64,000 bases of DNA, taken from contig CP136063.1 in NCBI GenBank assembly GCA_032622095.1, forward strand, positions 146,499,379 through 146,563,378, read 5' to 3'. The position numbers were made by a program, and so were the translations under genes. Positions 13,000 through 25,270 of this stretch are shown one piece after another. Origin of the DNA: Siphonodentalium dalli (lineage: Eukaryota; Mollusca; Scaphopoda; Gadilida; Siphonodentaliidae). Numbering within the stretch: position 1 is the stretch's first letter; each line of letters starts with the position of its first letter. The notes under the pieces are model-generated. The model was not told the DNA's origin. It did not search any database and saw only the letters and a program-made list of their open reading frames with translations.

Positions 13000-13425
13000 A
13001 TACTTCCATATTTTAATATGCAAGTATAATCTTTTTCGTATATTTATTTTTCTCTATTCTTAGCAATTTTATAATGCTTATATCTCAGGAAGTATAAAAG
13101 GTGAAGATCTTGGATTGTATGGATATAGGACTATAATAGTTCTAACAAAATAGGCAATATAGGATTTTCTCAGGGGTTGACTTAGAGTTATCTCCCTTTA
13201 TGTAAAACAAAATGGGGGGAATTTAGATGTGAACATACATAAACATTTATGTCCGCCCTTCCTCTACAGAGTTGTCACCCATGGTTCGGAAAACTTTAAT
13301 TTTCAGATCCAGTGTCCGCCTATTCATGCAAAGTATCCGAATTTTACAGCTTCTATCCAGTTATTAGTTAGCATCTTGCTATGCAAAAAAGTTTTAAACA
13401 GGGACGGATTTACATTTTGGGATTG

Positions 13426-14152
13426 TAGTCGGGCAGCTAGGTACACCCCCTATGGACCCCCCCAGACCGATTTTTTTATGTACCTGGATACCTCTAGAGT
13501 AGAATTCCGGATGTTAACAAGAAATCAACCTGGCCGCATATGACGTAATCCAAGATGGCGCCCATCACGATTTTACCCTATATCTATGTATATGACGATT
13601 GTGGAAAAAATAATTGAGATATGACATTACAATAAATTGCATTTTGTTCCTTACATATTTATCTGTTAACTGATATCAAATTGTAAATTAAAATCCAAGA
13701 TGGCCACCAGAATATGGCCCAGAATTTGATAAATTAGAATTTTTTTCAACACAAAACCAATCACAATATGACACAAATATTTGAACATTATGAATGAAAA
13801 AACAATTGAGTTATGACATTGCAATGATTTGCATTTTGTTCCTTATATATTTCTACGTTAACTGATGTCAAATTGTAAAACAAAATCCAAGATGGCCACC
13901 AGAATATGGTTCAGAATTTGATAAATTCAATGTTTTTTCAACAATTTTTTCAGAAAAAAACACAAAAACAATCATAATATGTCATAAATATTTGAACATT
14001 ATGACGTTTGTATGACCGCAACTAATCCTTCAATATCATCTGACAAAAAAATCTGCAATCCACAACTTAGGAAGAAACAAAATGGCCACCAGTGCGATCA
14101 TCCGCAACAGTCGGTACATTTCGCGATATTACCCTATGTCTATTTATATGAG
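13426..14152 (+). repeat. Left arm of long inverted repeat (foldback)
   Basis: Starts GTCGGGCAGCTAGGTACACC and runs to 'ccctatgtctatttatatg'. It is collinear in inverse with 17266-17810. Within it a unit of about 200 bp (TTGCATTTTGTTCCTTA ... CCAAGATGGCCACCAGAATA) occurs twice, near 13635 and 13832, against once in the right arm. This accounts for most of the length difference between the arms. Confidence 0.85.
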
Positions 14153-14187
14153 GAGGAATCAGGTACTAGGGCCATTGAAAATAAATC

Positions 14188-14499
14188 ATGTCACGAATGT
14201 GTGACAATTTGTATGTACACGCTACAACAAGTAGCTCCAACCTCAACATTATTCACCATGAACAGATGCCACGAGTTGCCTACGGTAAACAAGACGGGCA
14301 CCAACTCGTATTTATTAATCCTGATATCATCGAATTCAACATCTTCGTCGCCAGAGCTATCAATGTTTCCTTCAACAAGCAAATCTTGGGAGTGTTGGTG
14401 GAAGAATGCCACATTCGGAACACAGTGTCTCTAAAAATCACTTCGTCATCGGTCCATCCATTTTCCAATGGTGACAGAATAGTCTACTTATTCACATGA
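14188..14499 (+). pseudogene. Unidentified frame between foldback arm and gypsy RT
   Basis: An uninterrupted frame of about 100 codons beginning at an ATG just inside the left arm and ending at a TGA. It contains HHEQMPRVAYGKQDGH and VHPFSNGDRIVYLFT. It lies directly upstream of, and in the same direction as, Ty3/gypsy reverse transcriptase sequence, so it may be a piece of gag/protease from that element. I cannot match it to a gag zinc knuckle or an aspartic-protease D[ST]G motif. It could be chance. Confidence 0.25.
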
Positions 14500-14699
14500 C
14501 CAACACGGGAGTTCACCCGTTTTATGTGAGGCGTCAGCGACCTCTTACGTGGTGGCATTTTGGATAAGTCAAATTTTGATGTCTTGGTGCCAATCACCTT
14601 TACCAACCATCTATATTAGCATCAAAGATCTCACTGTGTCAACGTTCTTCGCTCTATAGGAAATCCAAGTCCATAAGGCGTCTTATTACCATGCCCGGT

Positions 14700-15060
14700 A
14701 TATGACTACCATCAAGTCTTGGTCAAAGATGAGGACTGCTGAAAGACGGCATTCAGTACAAAACACGGAAGCTGGGAATTTGTCAAAATGCCTTTTGGGC
14801 TCTCGGGAAGCCCTTATACCTAGTCGATGGTAATAAACCTGGTTTTCCAAGGCCTGAACTGGTCAGTAGCTTTGTGCTATCTCGACGGCGTAGTTATTGG
14901 AGGTTTTTCATTGTCTAATCACCTACAGAATCTCCATGAAGTACTACAGAGATTCCGTAAATATCATCTGGAATTAAAACCCCAAAAATGTGAGTTCTTC
15001 CAGCACAAAATCGAGTTTCTAGGAAGAATTGTCAGTCAGGATGGGGTTAAAACTGAATGA
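14700..15060 (+). pseudogene. Ty3/gypsy reverse transcriptase remnant
   Basis: Around 14735-14815 one frame reads KTAFSTKHGSWEFVKMPFGL followed by SGSPY, the canonical Ty3/gypsy RT 'KTAF....G.YEF..MPFGL.NAP' block. A stop and frame change separate this from 14827-15060, which continues with the catalytic-loop region and then HLQNLHEVLQRFRKYHLELK and KCEFFQHKIEFLGRIVSQDG, the RT thumb. The catalytic YxDD box reads YLDG: the second Asp is lost, so the enzyme could not work. No upstream fingers/palm start is intact and no LTR was found nearby. Confidence 0.85.
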
Positions 15061-15179
15061 CGAGTCCCTAGAAACAGTTAAAAACTGGCCAACCCCATCA
15101 AGTGATTCAAGTACCAAGGAAGTAGAAAGATTTTGCGGCCTGGTGATCTACCATCGGGCTTTTTGTCAAAAGTTAAGCC

Positions 15180-15660
15180 GAGATAGCTAGACCATTATAA
15201 GCCCTCACTGGAAAACAGCCTTCATATGGGGAAGAACAGCAGGAGGCCTTTGATACACTCAAGGCCTCTCTGGTGTCTCCTCCAGTCTTGGCACTACCCA
15301 ACAGTGAAGACTCCTTTGTCCTGGATTGCAATGCTAGTGGGTGGGCCGTCGAGGCGGAGCTCTTGCAGATCATAGGGGGTGAAGAACGAGTGATTGCCCA
15401 TGGTAGCTTTATCCTTACCCCCGAGCAAAGCCAGTATTGCACAACCCGGAAAGAACTCCTGACTATCATAAGGTTTAACGGGCAATTCCGTCACTACCTT
15501 TTGGGCAAGCCCTTCCTTCTAAGGACGGATCATAGCAGGAGCTCAGCCAATATGACATAGTGATTGAGCACCGACCGGGTAATAAGCATGTATATACGCT
15601 GACGCCCTCTCCCGAATACCAACTGAGGTCACTTGCTGTGACCTTGACAAGTTGCCATGC
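15180..15660 (+). pseudogene. Ty3/gypsy RNase H remnant
   Basis: 15273-15560 encodes DSFVLDCNASGWAVEAELLQ, then ERVIAHGSFILTPEQSQYCT, KELLTIIRF and LLRTDHS. This is the order of the Ty3/gypsy RNase H domain (DAS..G.GAVL; S..L...E.NY....E.LA.V; RTDH). The usual catalytic Asp of 'DAS' is Asn here (CNAS), another disabling change. After a frameshift, 15575-15700 reads KHVYTADALSR-like sequence followed by a Cys-rich linker (CCDLDKLPCKGCKYC). That is the usual RNase H to integrase connection, with the expected 'G(N)ADALSR' motif distorted. Confidence 0.8.
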
Positions 15661-16234
15661 AAGGGCTGCAAATACTGTCAGCGTCTCCAGCGAAACTGGG
15701 CTAGATTTGAAGAGGAAGTTGATAACATTGTGGCTTTAGCCCAGGGGTTATGGGAGTTTGTAAATTAGAATGACATCGTGACTCCATCTGTCTCAATGGT
15801 AACCTCTGCTAATTACTCAGGTGAGGAATACTGGCATGATGGATTCCACGGGCTGCCTTGGGACCCAGTAGGCGACTGGTCGGATTGCGAGCCATGTACT
15901 GTTTGTGTCTGCCCAGACACTTGATGGATGCACTCAAAATTGGACTTGCATTACCACCATATACATAAGACAAAGGTAAATGTGTGACAAGTTACAAGTT
16001 CAGAACCCGACCTAAGCTTGGCAGGTATATGCACCCTAGTTTAACTTCGGAAACAACGTAAGGATCGGGATCTATCCCCAGTCATTGCATGGGTAGAATC
16101 CGGTCAAGAACCAACAGAGGGTGAATTATTCATCTCCATTAAGGCCACTAAATATATCTGGATTAATCGTCAGAGATTTGTGATAGTAAATGAATTACTG
16201 TATAAGATAAAATAGAAATTGGGAGCAGGTTTTA

Positions 16235-17073
16235 TTCATTCCCAGCCAATTTGCGGCTGAGATCTTGGCAATGGCTCATGATATACCCGCTTCTGGTCAT
16301 CAGGGAGTGGTGCGTACCAAAGCTAGGGCCAAAAAGTACTTCTATGCATGGAATTACTCAAGACATTGAATCATTCATAGGGGTCTGTCCCCAATGCAAT
16401 CAAGAGAAGAAACCATCGAGGCATGCCAAATGGGAAATGCAAACCTTCCATGCGGGCAATCCAATGGAAAGAGTGCACCTGGATTTCCTGGGACCATTGC
16501 CACTTAGTGAACAGGATGACAACTACATTCTGGTGATCACGGATCACTATGTTTACTAAGTGGGTGGAGTGTATTCCCCTTCCTGATCAGACCACAGAAA
16601 CGATGGCATGTGTGGCAGTAAATTAATTATTTGCACGCTTCGGATGACCCTTGCAAATTTTGACGGACCAGGGCCCATGTTTTGAAAGTAAACTTTTCTG
16701 TGCGATCTGTGAGTTACTCCAGATACATAAAACCCGAACGACCCCTTATCGACCTTCGGCAAATGGCCAGGTGGAACGTCAAAACCGGACCCTGGTGAAT
16801 GCGGTCCGATGATTCGTTAACAAAAACCAACAAAACTGGGACAAATGCCTTCCCCAAATAGCGGGCGCGCTAAGATCATCAGTGCACAGACTTACTGGCC
16901 AAACCCCAAATAAACTTATGTTGGGACGTGAAGTTAATCACCCAGTAGACTTGGTGTTTAATTTTATGAAAGAAACTCAGACTAAAACTGATACTGGTCA
17001 ATACCTGAAAGACATTGAACAAGAAATGAAGCGGGCCCATGAAATTGCCCGGGAACATTTAAAAACCACTTAA
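16235..17073 (+). pseudogene. Ty3/gypsy integrase remnant
   Basis: Across two or more frames the order of an integrase is preserved. The zinc-binding HHCC module comes first (AHDIPASGHQG, then after a frame change VCPQCNQEKKP). Then come the catalytic core NPMERVHLDFLGPLPL with the first Asp, LTDQGPCFESKLF with the second Asp near 16660, and NGQVERQNR with the Glu near 16765. Last is LTGQTPNKLMLGREVNHPVD from 16882. A stop interrupts the core after DHYVY (16557-16559) and another lies near 16809. Following RT and RNase H on the same strand, it completes a broken pol. No chromodomain or 3' LTR was seen before the right foldback arm. Confidence 0.85.
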
Positions 17074-17265
17074 AAACAATACTTAAATATTATTTATAAT
17101 AGGATCTCTGTAAAGAAAACAGGCATTTTCTCTAAATTAAGGCATATCATAGCGGCCATTTTGGGTCTTTACTGGCATCATTGACACCAGAAATTTACGA
17201 GGAATACACCACATGTAATACAGCGAATGGCGTACCCACAATCTTCATATAACTGGACATAGGGT

Positions 17266-17810
17266 AATATCGCGAAATGTACCGACTGTTGCGGTTGATC
17301 GCAATGGTGGCCATTTTGATTTCTCCCTAAGTTGTTGATTGCAGATTTTTTTGTCAGATGATATTGAAGAATTAGTTGCGGTCATATAAACGTCATAATG
17401 TTCAAATATTTGTGTCATATTGTGATTGGTTTTGTGTTTTTTCTGAAAAAATTGTTGAAAAAAATTATAATTTATCAAATTCTGGACCATATTCTGGCGG
17501 CCATCTTGGATTTTAATTTACAAATTTGATATCAGTTAACAGAGAAATATGTAAGGAACAAAATGCAATTTATTGTCATATCTCAATTATTTTTTCCACA
17601 ATCGTCATATACATAAATATAGGGTAAAATCGCGAAATTTTCTACCTTCATGGGCGCCATCTTGGATTACGTCATATGCGGCCAGGTTGATTTCTTGTTA
17701 ACATCCGGAAGTCTACTCAAGAGGTATCCAGGTACATAAAAAAAATCGGTCCGGAGGAGTCCTGGGGGGGGGGGGGGTCCATAGGGGGTGTACCTAGCTG
17801 CCCGACTATT
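17266..17810 (-). repeat. Right arm of long inverted repeat (foldback)
   Basis: Inverse of 13426-14152. It shares GGCGCCATCTTGGATTACGT, GCGGCCAGGTTGATTTCTTG and the final CCTAGCTGCCCGAC. A run of 14 G (17765-17778) replaces the short C run of the left arm. One internal unit is missing relative to the left arm. Confidence 0.85.
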
Positions 17811-18939
17811 GGGGTAAGGGCAAATTTTTTTTGCATCGATTTGCACCAAACTCAATATGTATAGTCTCTAAAGTGCAGCGATTATAGAGTAGCAAACATT
17901 TTTTGAATCTGTTGATAAATATTACAGTTATGTGACCTTAAAGTTTGAATTTTGGCTAGAGTGTCTTGAAGCCGCATCTCCCTCAAAATGATAAAAGTAT
18001 GTCGGTATTTCATATGCTGTTTTGTTAAGAATACTGAGGAGACCATATGGGGCAAGTTTGGTCGATGCCAAATTATTTATTTCCTTCAATGAAACCGAAC
18101 TCAGAATATAAAGTCTCCAAGAGACGGCGATAATAGATTTGGAAATATTTCCTGAATTGGACAATAAGCAGCAGAGTTATGTGACCTTAAACATTGAAAT
18201 TTGGGCTAGAGTGTCTTGAAGCCATATAAATGTATGTGTTTCATACGCCATTTTGTTAAAACTACTGAGGCAAACATATGGGCCGATATCACTCCAGTGG
18301 TGTACTCGGGGGAGAGGGGGTGTCAAAATGTGGCCAAATTTTGTTTTTGTCATGATCATTATTTTTACTGTATCTGCAGAAAGTAATGATGTTCCTCCTG
18401 AAGGAGTTTTGTAAATGGGCTGAAAAATGTTGAAGATATGGCAAATCCAAATTTTATCCAAAAATGTTTTGTGGAGAAAGCGTCTGTTTACAGTTGTTCT
18501 CCTAAGCCCGACAACTGGAACTGATTTAGGTGATCATGATAAACATAGACAGAAGACATCTTTTTTTTGTAGCCATTATTTTCTTCTATTTTTCAGTAAA
18601 TTTAATTTTCAAAAAATTCAGCATATTTAATTTTCAAAAAATGGAATGTTCAGGTGATCAATGACATGAATCAATTATGGAAGTATCAAACTTCTGATAC
18701 AAAAGGCTGATAAAATTATCAGGGCAGGGGGAATTGACATAGGTAGGCAGGGTTAGCAGAAACAGGGATAAATTTTTTAGGCCTTATGCAATGAGGTCAA
18801 ATAGTGGATACAGTGGAAAAATGTTAACGTTGTGGTCATATGGTGGATATGAGGCAATCTTTCAATTTAGAAATCTTAAGTGGGAGAACTATCACAGGAC
18901 AAAGATACACTCCTTTGATTTTGAAAAAACAAAGGTGAT

Positions 18940-19430
18940 CAGTTTATTGGGCACCGCCTGATTTTGGATCCAGACGCCCTGATGATCCATATTAAATTTG
19001 GTGACAATCAAATGAGGGATGTGGGTTGTAGGCTGTGCTAAAGGATTTAGTGATTGAAAGCGTAAAATCCAAGATGGCTGCCAGCAGCCATGTTTTTCAT
19101 AGAAAATAATTCAAATTCAATCGCTCCCATCTAGAGGTGATCCCAAAACATGCCTGTAAATTTTCAAAACATTTCACAATTAAATGTGGGCTGCAGGGTG
19201 TGCTAATAGATTAAAAAATGAAATTTTTTCAATTAAATTCGGGAAAAAATGGTAAGCTCCAATCATGAAGTCACCCCGATGATCCATAATATGCAGTTTC
19301 GTGGTGATTGGATATGAGATGTTGCCTGTAGGGTGTGCCAATGGAAATTGTTTACAGACTCATGGACGCACACACGCATGGATGATGGAGGCCAACCCAT
19401 GGCAATATCTGAAACTTGACTTCGTTAAAA
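18940..19430 (+). repeat. Dispersed repeat with GATGATCCATA / TCTAGAGRTGATC modules
   Basis: 'gatgatccatattaaatttggtgac' recurs diverged at about 19279. The segment near 19115-19215 (CCCATCTAGAGGTGATCC, TGTGGGCTGCAGGGTGTGC) is related to 30780-31180. It ends in a degenerate GGACGCA/GGATGATGG microsatellite at 19363-19390, as in the other tandem-module elements. Confidence 0.55.
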
Positions 19431-19667
19431 GCTATAAATGTTTGATGAGGCTTCCTAAAAGCACATTTCAGTGACGCGGTAAGTGCCTGAGAACACAAAA
19501 TGTTTATTTATTTGGCCAAATGTAAAGTGATGATAAACACAGCATTTAGGATTTAGGAATAAGACTGACTTCCCAGTTTTACTCTGAAGTAAAAACAGTG
19601 TTTTGTTTTCCAATTTAGTATTGACTCAAATGAAAATTTTCTTTCTTGAAATGTATAACTGCGTCTA

Positions 19668-19799
<132 letters not shown>

Positions 19800-21143
19800 C
19801 TATATTAATAATTAGAAGGAATTTTCATGTTTTCCTGCTCCACAGAGTAATGTCTGTATCACCTGTGGATCATAGAACATAATGCTTTCTCTATGCCATT
19901 TTACACTTAAGATCTACTTATAATAGACTATAATTTATATTTTGTACCTTGTTTCCATATGCAATATCCCAGTTATGCCCCTGTTAAGGTACTGAATAAT
20001 TGTTACATGCCTGTACAATCGTATTTTTACTGGTTGCACGGGAAAGATGATCGACGAATTAATGAAGCATACATGAACTCATCCTATATTTCATCAAGGG
20101 ACCAAATCCGATTCCATTCCACAATTTATATATATGTATACATATATTCTCAAAATAAGTGTCTCTCTCGACAGCGTTGGAACCACCATGAGACCGCGTT
20201 GCAAAATGGCCATCAACGCGGTTTTAGTGTTAACGCAACATGGCCGTAACATTACTCCAACATGATTGTAATTTTCAATGCGGTCGAGGTTACAGTTAAT
20301 GCAATAAAACGCGGTTGGAGCAACAAACGTGGTTGAGATATCTGCCAACGAAACATAACACAGTGTAGGTGGTCGTAAACAAAATGGAGTGGTGCTTTGG
20401 ATTCCAAGGCACATACGCTGGACGTCTTTATGACGGCCTGACAGGCATGTTTTGTCTGCCGAGCGATATGACGGCCAGATATATTGTCATTTATGGCGAT
20501 TTTTTTATCTGTCTTGTTGGCTTATAAAATGTATTAGTATATTAAGAAAGTGGCCATAGTTTCATTTTATTTTTAGTAAGATCATCCTCTTTTGGTTGAG
20601 GCCTCCTCCTGTAATTTCAATTTGGTCAAGTAGCTTAGGAACAGCATGCTAAAATTTCCTACAAAAGCCAACCATTTGCTCTATATTGTAATTCACGAAT
20701 TTGGAGCTACACATTTACGCATCCATAAATATACATGTACGTCAATATTTAACACATTTGCATTGTTTTATTCACTAACAAATGTCATTGTGATTATAAA
20801 ACAATTAAACAATGATTTATTCGGGACCTATTTTCTGTAATATTGAGTAATCAAGCAGAGCTACCTCATGGGATCCCAGTATCTTACTTGCATATTCACT
20901 TTCACTTCCAAATTTACCGTGTTTACATGTTTTGTGTACAATTTGTATTTCTATATGATGATAAAATAAAATTGACATACACGTATGTAGCAATTTGGAG
21001 TTTTTAGGTCAACAAATCAGAAAATGTCCAATGTAATCTTATAACGAAATAAAAAAAACTCTGAAGAATGCCAAAGATCTTATGTTGTAGACGAAGTCAC
21101 GTGATTGAAGTCACATTATCACCGGTCGGTGCTGTCACATGAT
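19800..21143. other. SMC5 intron, weak inverted structure
   Basis: 20170-20360 has repeated AACGCGGT(T) words in both orientations (for example 'caacgcggttttagtgttaa', 'aaaacgcggttggagcaac') and may be a small degraded inverted-repeat element. Nothing else recognised. Confidence 0.35.
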
Positions 21144-21147
21144 TTAA

Positions 21148-21497
21148 AGGGGAACTGTACACTAAATCCGGTCATTTACGGGACCATCTCCTTTTATACT
21201 CAATGGAATATATGCAACAAATGAATGAATTTGAGCCATGGATGAGTGAAAAATACCCCCATTTACTTATGAACGATGAAAAACAAGATGATAATTATAA
21301 TGAAAATGAATTTATGAGTGGAATCATAAATTCATTTTCATTATAATTACCATGTTGTTTGCATCGTTCATAGAGCACATGAGCATATTTTGCAATAATC
21401 CATGGCTCAAATTCATTCATTTGTTGCATATATTCATTCTGTTGAATATAAAAGGAGATGATAACATATATGGCAGGATTTAGTGTACAGTCCCCCT
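21148..21497. mobile_element. TTAA-flanked foldback MITE, 350 bp
   Basis: AGGGGAACTGTACACTAAAT at the left is inverted at the right (ATTTAGTGTACAGTCCCCCT). The target duplication is TTAA on both sides (21144-21147 and 21498-21501). The whole element folds on itself around 21315, with inner arms ATTCATTTTCATTATAATTA and its inverse. TTAA targeting points to piggyBac- or Kolobok-type transposition. The minus-strand frame inside it is a palindrome artefact. Confidence 0.85.
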
Positions 21498-21599
21498 TTA
21501 ACACGTGACAATTGGATTAAGTCAATATAAACATTGGCCGTGGTTCGTTTGAACATCCAATTAGATATAACACTTTTCGAAGGAGGGATAACATATATA

Positions 21600-22015
21600 A
21601 ATACATGTACACGAACTTTTGATATACATGCTTTATATACCCGTCAAAGTCATAACAATTTCCAGTTTTAAAAAGTAATCATAAATACAAATGCTCTTTG
21701 TTCGCACCATATCGGCAATACGCTTAACAGGGAACGCTCTTTATTGATTCATGGTGAAGGAAAGTACGGACACGATTTAGAATAGTTGTCATCGTGAATA
21801 TTTACTAATTACATCAATACATGTAAATACATGTAAATGAATTTTCGATAAACATGCTTAATATACCAGTCAAAGTTTCCGGTTTATTAAACGCTCCATA
21901 TTAGGAATACGATCGACAGGGAATGCTCTTTATTGATTCATGGTGAAGGGAAGTGGGGACTCGATTTTAATAGCTGTCATCGTGAATATTTACTTATTAC
22001 ATCAATATGATCCCC
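21600..22015. repeat. Tandem duplication of about 188 bp, diverged
   Basis: 'gctctttattgattcatggtgaagg' with its surroundings (GATTT.GAATAG.TGTCATCGTGAATATTTACT) occurs near 21735 and again near 21923. Each is preceded by related 'aatataccRgtcaaagt' text. Confidence 0.75.
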
Positions 22016-23800
22016 ACTCTAACTGCAATTTTATGCATTCGTAACCATGCCTGACTCTTTATTTGGTATATGCATTGGCTTTTTAGAGATAGGTTCGATT
22101 GGATATACTCACTACTGAATGCTCTGGCAAATTTATATTCTTTACGGGAGTTGACGTTTTTCTTGGGATGGCATTCCCGTCGGTGGTCGTTTTTTTTTAA
22201 TGTTGGTGTTGCATATGTTCTGAGTTGTCATTGATAGCCACTGTTGGGCCAAGTGTATTCACGTTGTGCTCGAAACACCTTTTTTTCGAAGTGGACAGAA
22301 GAAATTCTGGACCATTTCGTCAGCAACCACTTTAACAGTTTCTGATTTTGCGCAATGGGTTTCCCACCGAAATCCCTCCAAATGTCACATAAACGAACAT
22401 CGTTTGGAAATGAATGTAGAATTATACCTAATTGAGTCACTTTACCGGCCACTGCCAAAAACACTGCATTTATTTGGCACTGTCACGATTGAATGAACGA
22501 AATATGATTGTGAATATACGGGACACTCGGGGCATATATATAGAAAATGAAAATAACATCGTGAACACGCCCGCGAATAGAGTTCACATGTCGTCTCGTG
22601 TTTAATAAGCTTTATTTTTGACATGACAGCGTTATCTACCCCGCTCAATCGGCCTTCTATGTTTTTGTCAAAACAGTAACTTTCAAAACAGCACTTATGA
22701 CAGATCACATGTGAAGATAACTCACCAGGCGATGACAATTCACCACGTATACACAATGTTATTGACATGCCCGCAGTAATTCCATAACACTCACGCGCTC
22801 ATGTTAATTCCGCATTTTACATCGCCACTGAGATGACGTCATATAGGTAGGGACCTGTGAATATTCGAGATTCGATTCGATGTAGAAATCGGGCACCCGA
22901 TTCGAGATCGACACCTAATTGTTCCGCTGATCCGGTTATTTTCGAATCGGTGTTACTTTGGTCACTTTGGTGTAGTCTCGTTTTTTGCGTCTAGATAACA
23001 CATGCCAGATAACATAAAATCACACAAATTGAAGCACAAGGTTGCCATGTTAGCCAACGTAGGTAATTTTGAATGTATGCCGTTCAGAATAGACGCTCAT
23101 TATTCAAATTATGTGCTCAAGTGATCAAGAGCTGCATATATTCGTAAATCTGTATCAATACTATATAACTTGCCTTCACGGCGCGTGATCGCTAGATGCG
23201 GAACTCAATTGATTACCTTATTAGAACTTCAGATATCCAATTCAGATTATATGAATAAAATTCAATGTCAGCCGCCGTTATGCGCGACAAAACATAGATT
23301 GGAATGAAACAGAAACCTTGAACAATCAGTCTATTACGTTCACAATTGGACGTCACTATCTGCGAAATTCCCAGAAATTTCCTAATTTCTGTTTCCCTGG
23401 AAATCGAGTAGGTTGCACCCCCCCAGCTTTATACCAAGAAGAAATAGCAAGTATGTACTAAGTAAAATATTGATAAATGTCGCATTCTAATTAATCAGGC
23501 GACGCTCTTTATAGTTTTTCATCATAACGAGTACTAAGCCAGTAACAAGGAAATTTTGCATTATTGAGGCGACGCTCTCGGAAATTTCGGAATGAATTGT
23601 ATATCATTTAACCATAATTGTTTTTCTCCAACAGATCTTCGAGTAGGCGAGACCGACCTGAAAAAATAGTGAACAAGAGCATCGCTAGGGCGTGGCACAA
23701 TATGCCCTTTAGCCATTTCGAATTGTACTACCGCAAAATAAAATAATAATTTGAGCTTACATTTGAAGAATATCTGATATAGCCCTAATTTCAATGCCAA
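22016..23800. other. SMC5 intron, no gene recognised
   Basis: 22855-22940 is rich in ATTCGA/TCGAAT words like the patches at 10800-11590 and may be one end of a related hAT-type element. 23510-23580 has two copies of 'aggcgacgctct'. No supported coding frame. Confidence 0.4.
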
Positions 23801-23810
23801 AATGTGGTCA

Positions 23811-24500
23811 AATTCTAAGTCGAAAAATGACAGTGACTCATTCGAAATAATTAAACAGAACCTATATTCAAACTTGGCCTGTAGTTTTAGCTGGGAAATA
23901 CACATACCAGCTTTGGTTCAGATCAAATAATCAAAACTGGAGTTAACAGTCGGAAACCGAAATGTTATGAAATTGGTCAAATTCTAAACATTTTTGGTAT
24001 GTGTATTTCGTAATTGGAGTTATCGGTCGGAAACTAAAAATGTTAACTGACATTCAAATTCTGACGTTCAAATTCTAAGTCGAAAAAGGACCGTAACTCA
24101 TGTAAAAATAACTGGACGGAACCCATATTCGAACTTGGCCTGTATCTTTATCTGGGAAATCCACATACCAACTTTGGTTTAGATAAAATAATCCAAACTG
24201 AAGTTATCAGTCGGAAACCAAAAATGTTAACATGCGGTCAAATTCTAAGTCAAAAAAGGGCTGTAACTCATGTAAAAATAATTGGACGGAACCCATATTC
24301 GAACTTGGCCTGCATCTTTAGCTGAGAAATACACATACCAACTTTGGTTCAGATCAAATAATCTAAACTGGAGTTATCGATCGGAAACCAAAAATGTTAA
24401 CGGACGGACAGACGGTACGACGAACGGACAGACAGAAAAACGGACGGACGGACAGACAGACTCATTACATAATACAACCTTTTTCAAAAAAGGGCGTATA
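23811..24500 (+). mobile_element. Tandem-module element R1 with terminal hairpin
   Basis: Diverged modules of about 170 bp repeat from 23811 (AAATTCTAAGTCGAAAAA ... ACATACCAACTTTGGTTCAG ... GTCGGAAACC), with clear starts near 23811, 24071 and 24240. They are followed by a GGAC/AGAC microsatellite (24398-24462) and an imperfect hairpin 24472-24499 with arms ATACAACCTTTTT and AAAAAGGGCGTAT. This layout matches R3-R6 below. Confidence 0.6.
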
Positions 24501-24509
24501 AAAATGAAA

Positions 24510-25260
24510 GGTTGCCTATTCCATTTCGGCCAAGCCGAAAAATGTAAAGAAATACCACCTGCAACAGCTATATGGTGTCTGGTTCGAAGCTCTAGAATAT
24601 TATCCTGCAAGTAACAACACTGGTCTAAAAGATAATGTCTCCCCAGTTCACGTACATGTACTACATAACAGAGTTTTGGGTAGAAGGGAGCCATGGCAGC
24701 CAAATGTGGTACCACCACAACACCACTTTGTGATGCCTGTTTCATTTTGTTGGTACGAGCATTGTGGTCTGTAGAAAGCACGGAAATGCACCTGTCACCA
24801 AAGACTCGATGAAATCTGAATCATGTTAGCCGATCTCCAGGATGATAGATTTCCTAAAGAAAGAGCAAGCCTTCCAGGAAGCAACCATTATCCAGCTGAG
24901 AGCAGGTTGGAAGCTTGAATCACGAAAGATGAATTATCGAAAGGTTGATAATTCAATCGGACACTTCAAGAGAGTTTTCGGCACAGGGGAAATCGACGTC
25001 TGAGATATTGAAAAAAAATAATATATTCGGACACATCGCGAAATCCCCCGCGAAATTTGACATCACCACCAATTCCCAGCAACAATTGTGATAAAAACTA
25101 GAGTCGGCAACTCTATGATGTTGAGGATTATGACACCTACCGCAACACCTATCGGAAACAATAGATGCCAGATGAACAGGACGACCCCAAGACAACTACT
25201 GTGAATATGTGATGTAGGTGTTTGGTCTTTTGTGGGGTGAAAAGTTTAACAGATACCTAC
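24510..25260. other. No gene seen
   Basis: Short frames only. One run of A plus T at 25013-25024. Nothing further recognised. Confidence 0.4.
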
Positions 25261-25270
25261 CGTTAGTATC

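Larger units (their letters stand above)
13000..18686 (-). mobile_element. Hairpin-ended element B, carrying nested insertions (candidate)
   Basis: The left hairpin 13000-13027 (ATACTTCCATATT / AATATGCAAGTAT, one mismatch) matches element A. The right end 18677-18686 (ATGGAAGTAT followed by CAAACTTC) matches A's right end. Next to the hairpin both elements share 'cttatatctcagRaagt'. The inner right part (17860-18560) is a tandem duplication: 'gttatgtgaccttaaa' and 'gctagagtgtcttgaagcc' recur with a period of about 246 bp. The middle (13426-17810) is a long inverted repeat enclosing broken Ty3/gypsy pol, so this appears to be a nest three levels deep inside an SMC5 intron. Confidence 0.45.

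Noticed and set aside
13000-13027. Transcription terminator hairpin
   Set aside because: The same hairpin marks an element end twice in the window, and there is no adjacent gene to terminate.
21295-21504. Minus-strand frame in the TTAA foldback
   Set aside because: It lies in a palindromic MITE, with no domain.
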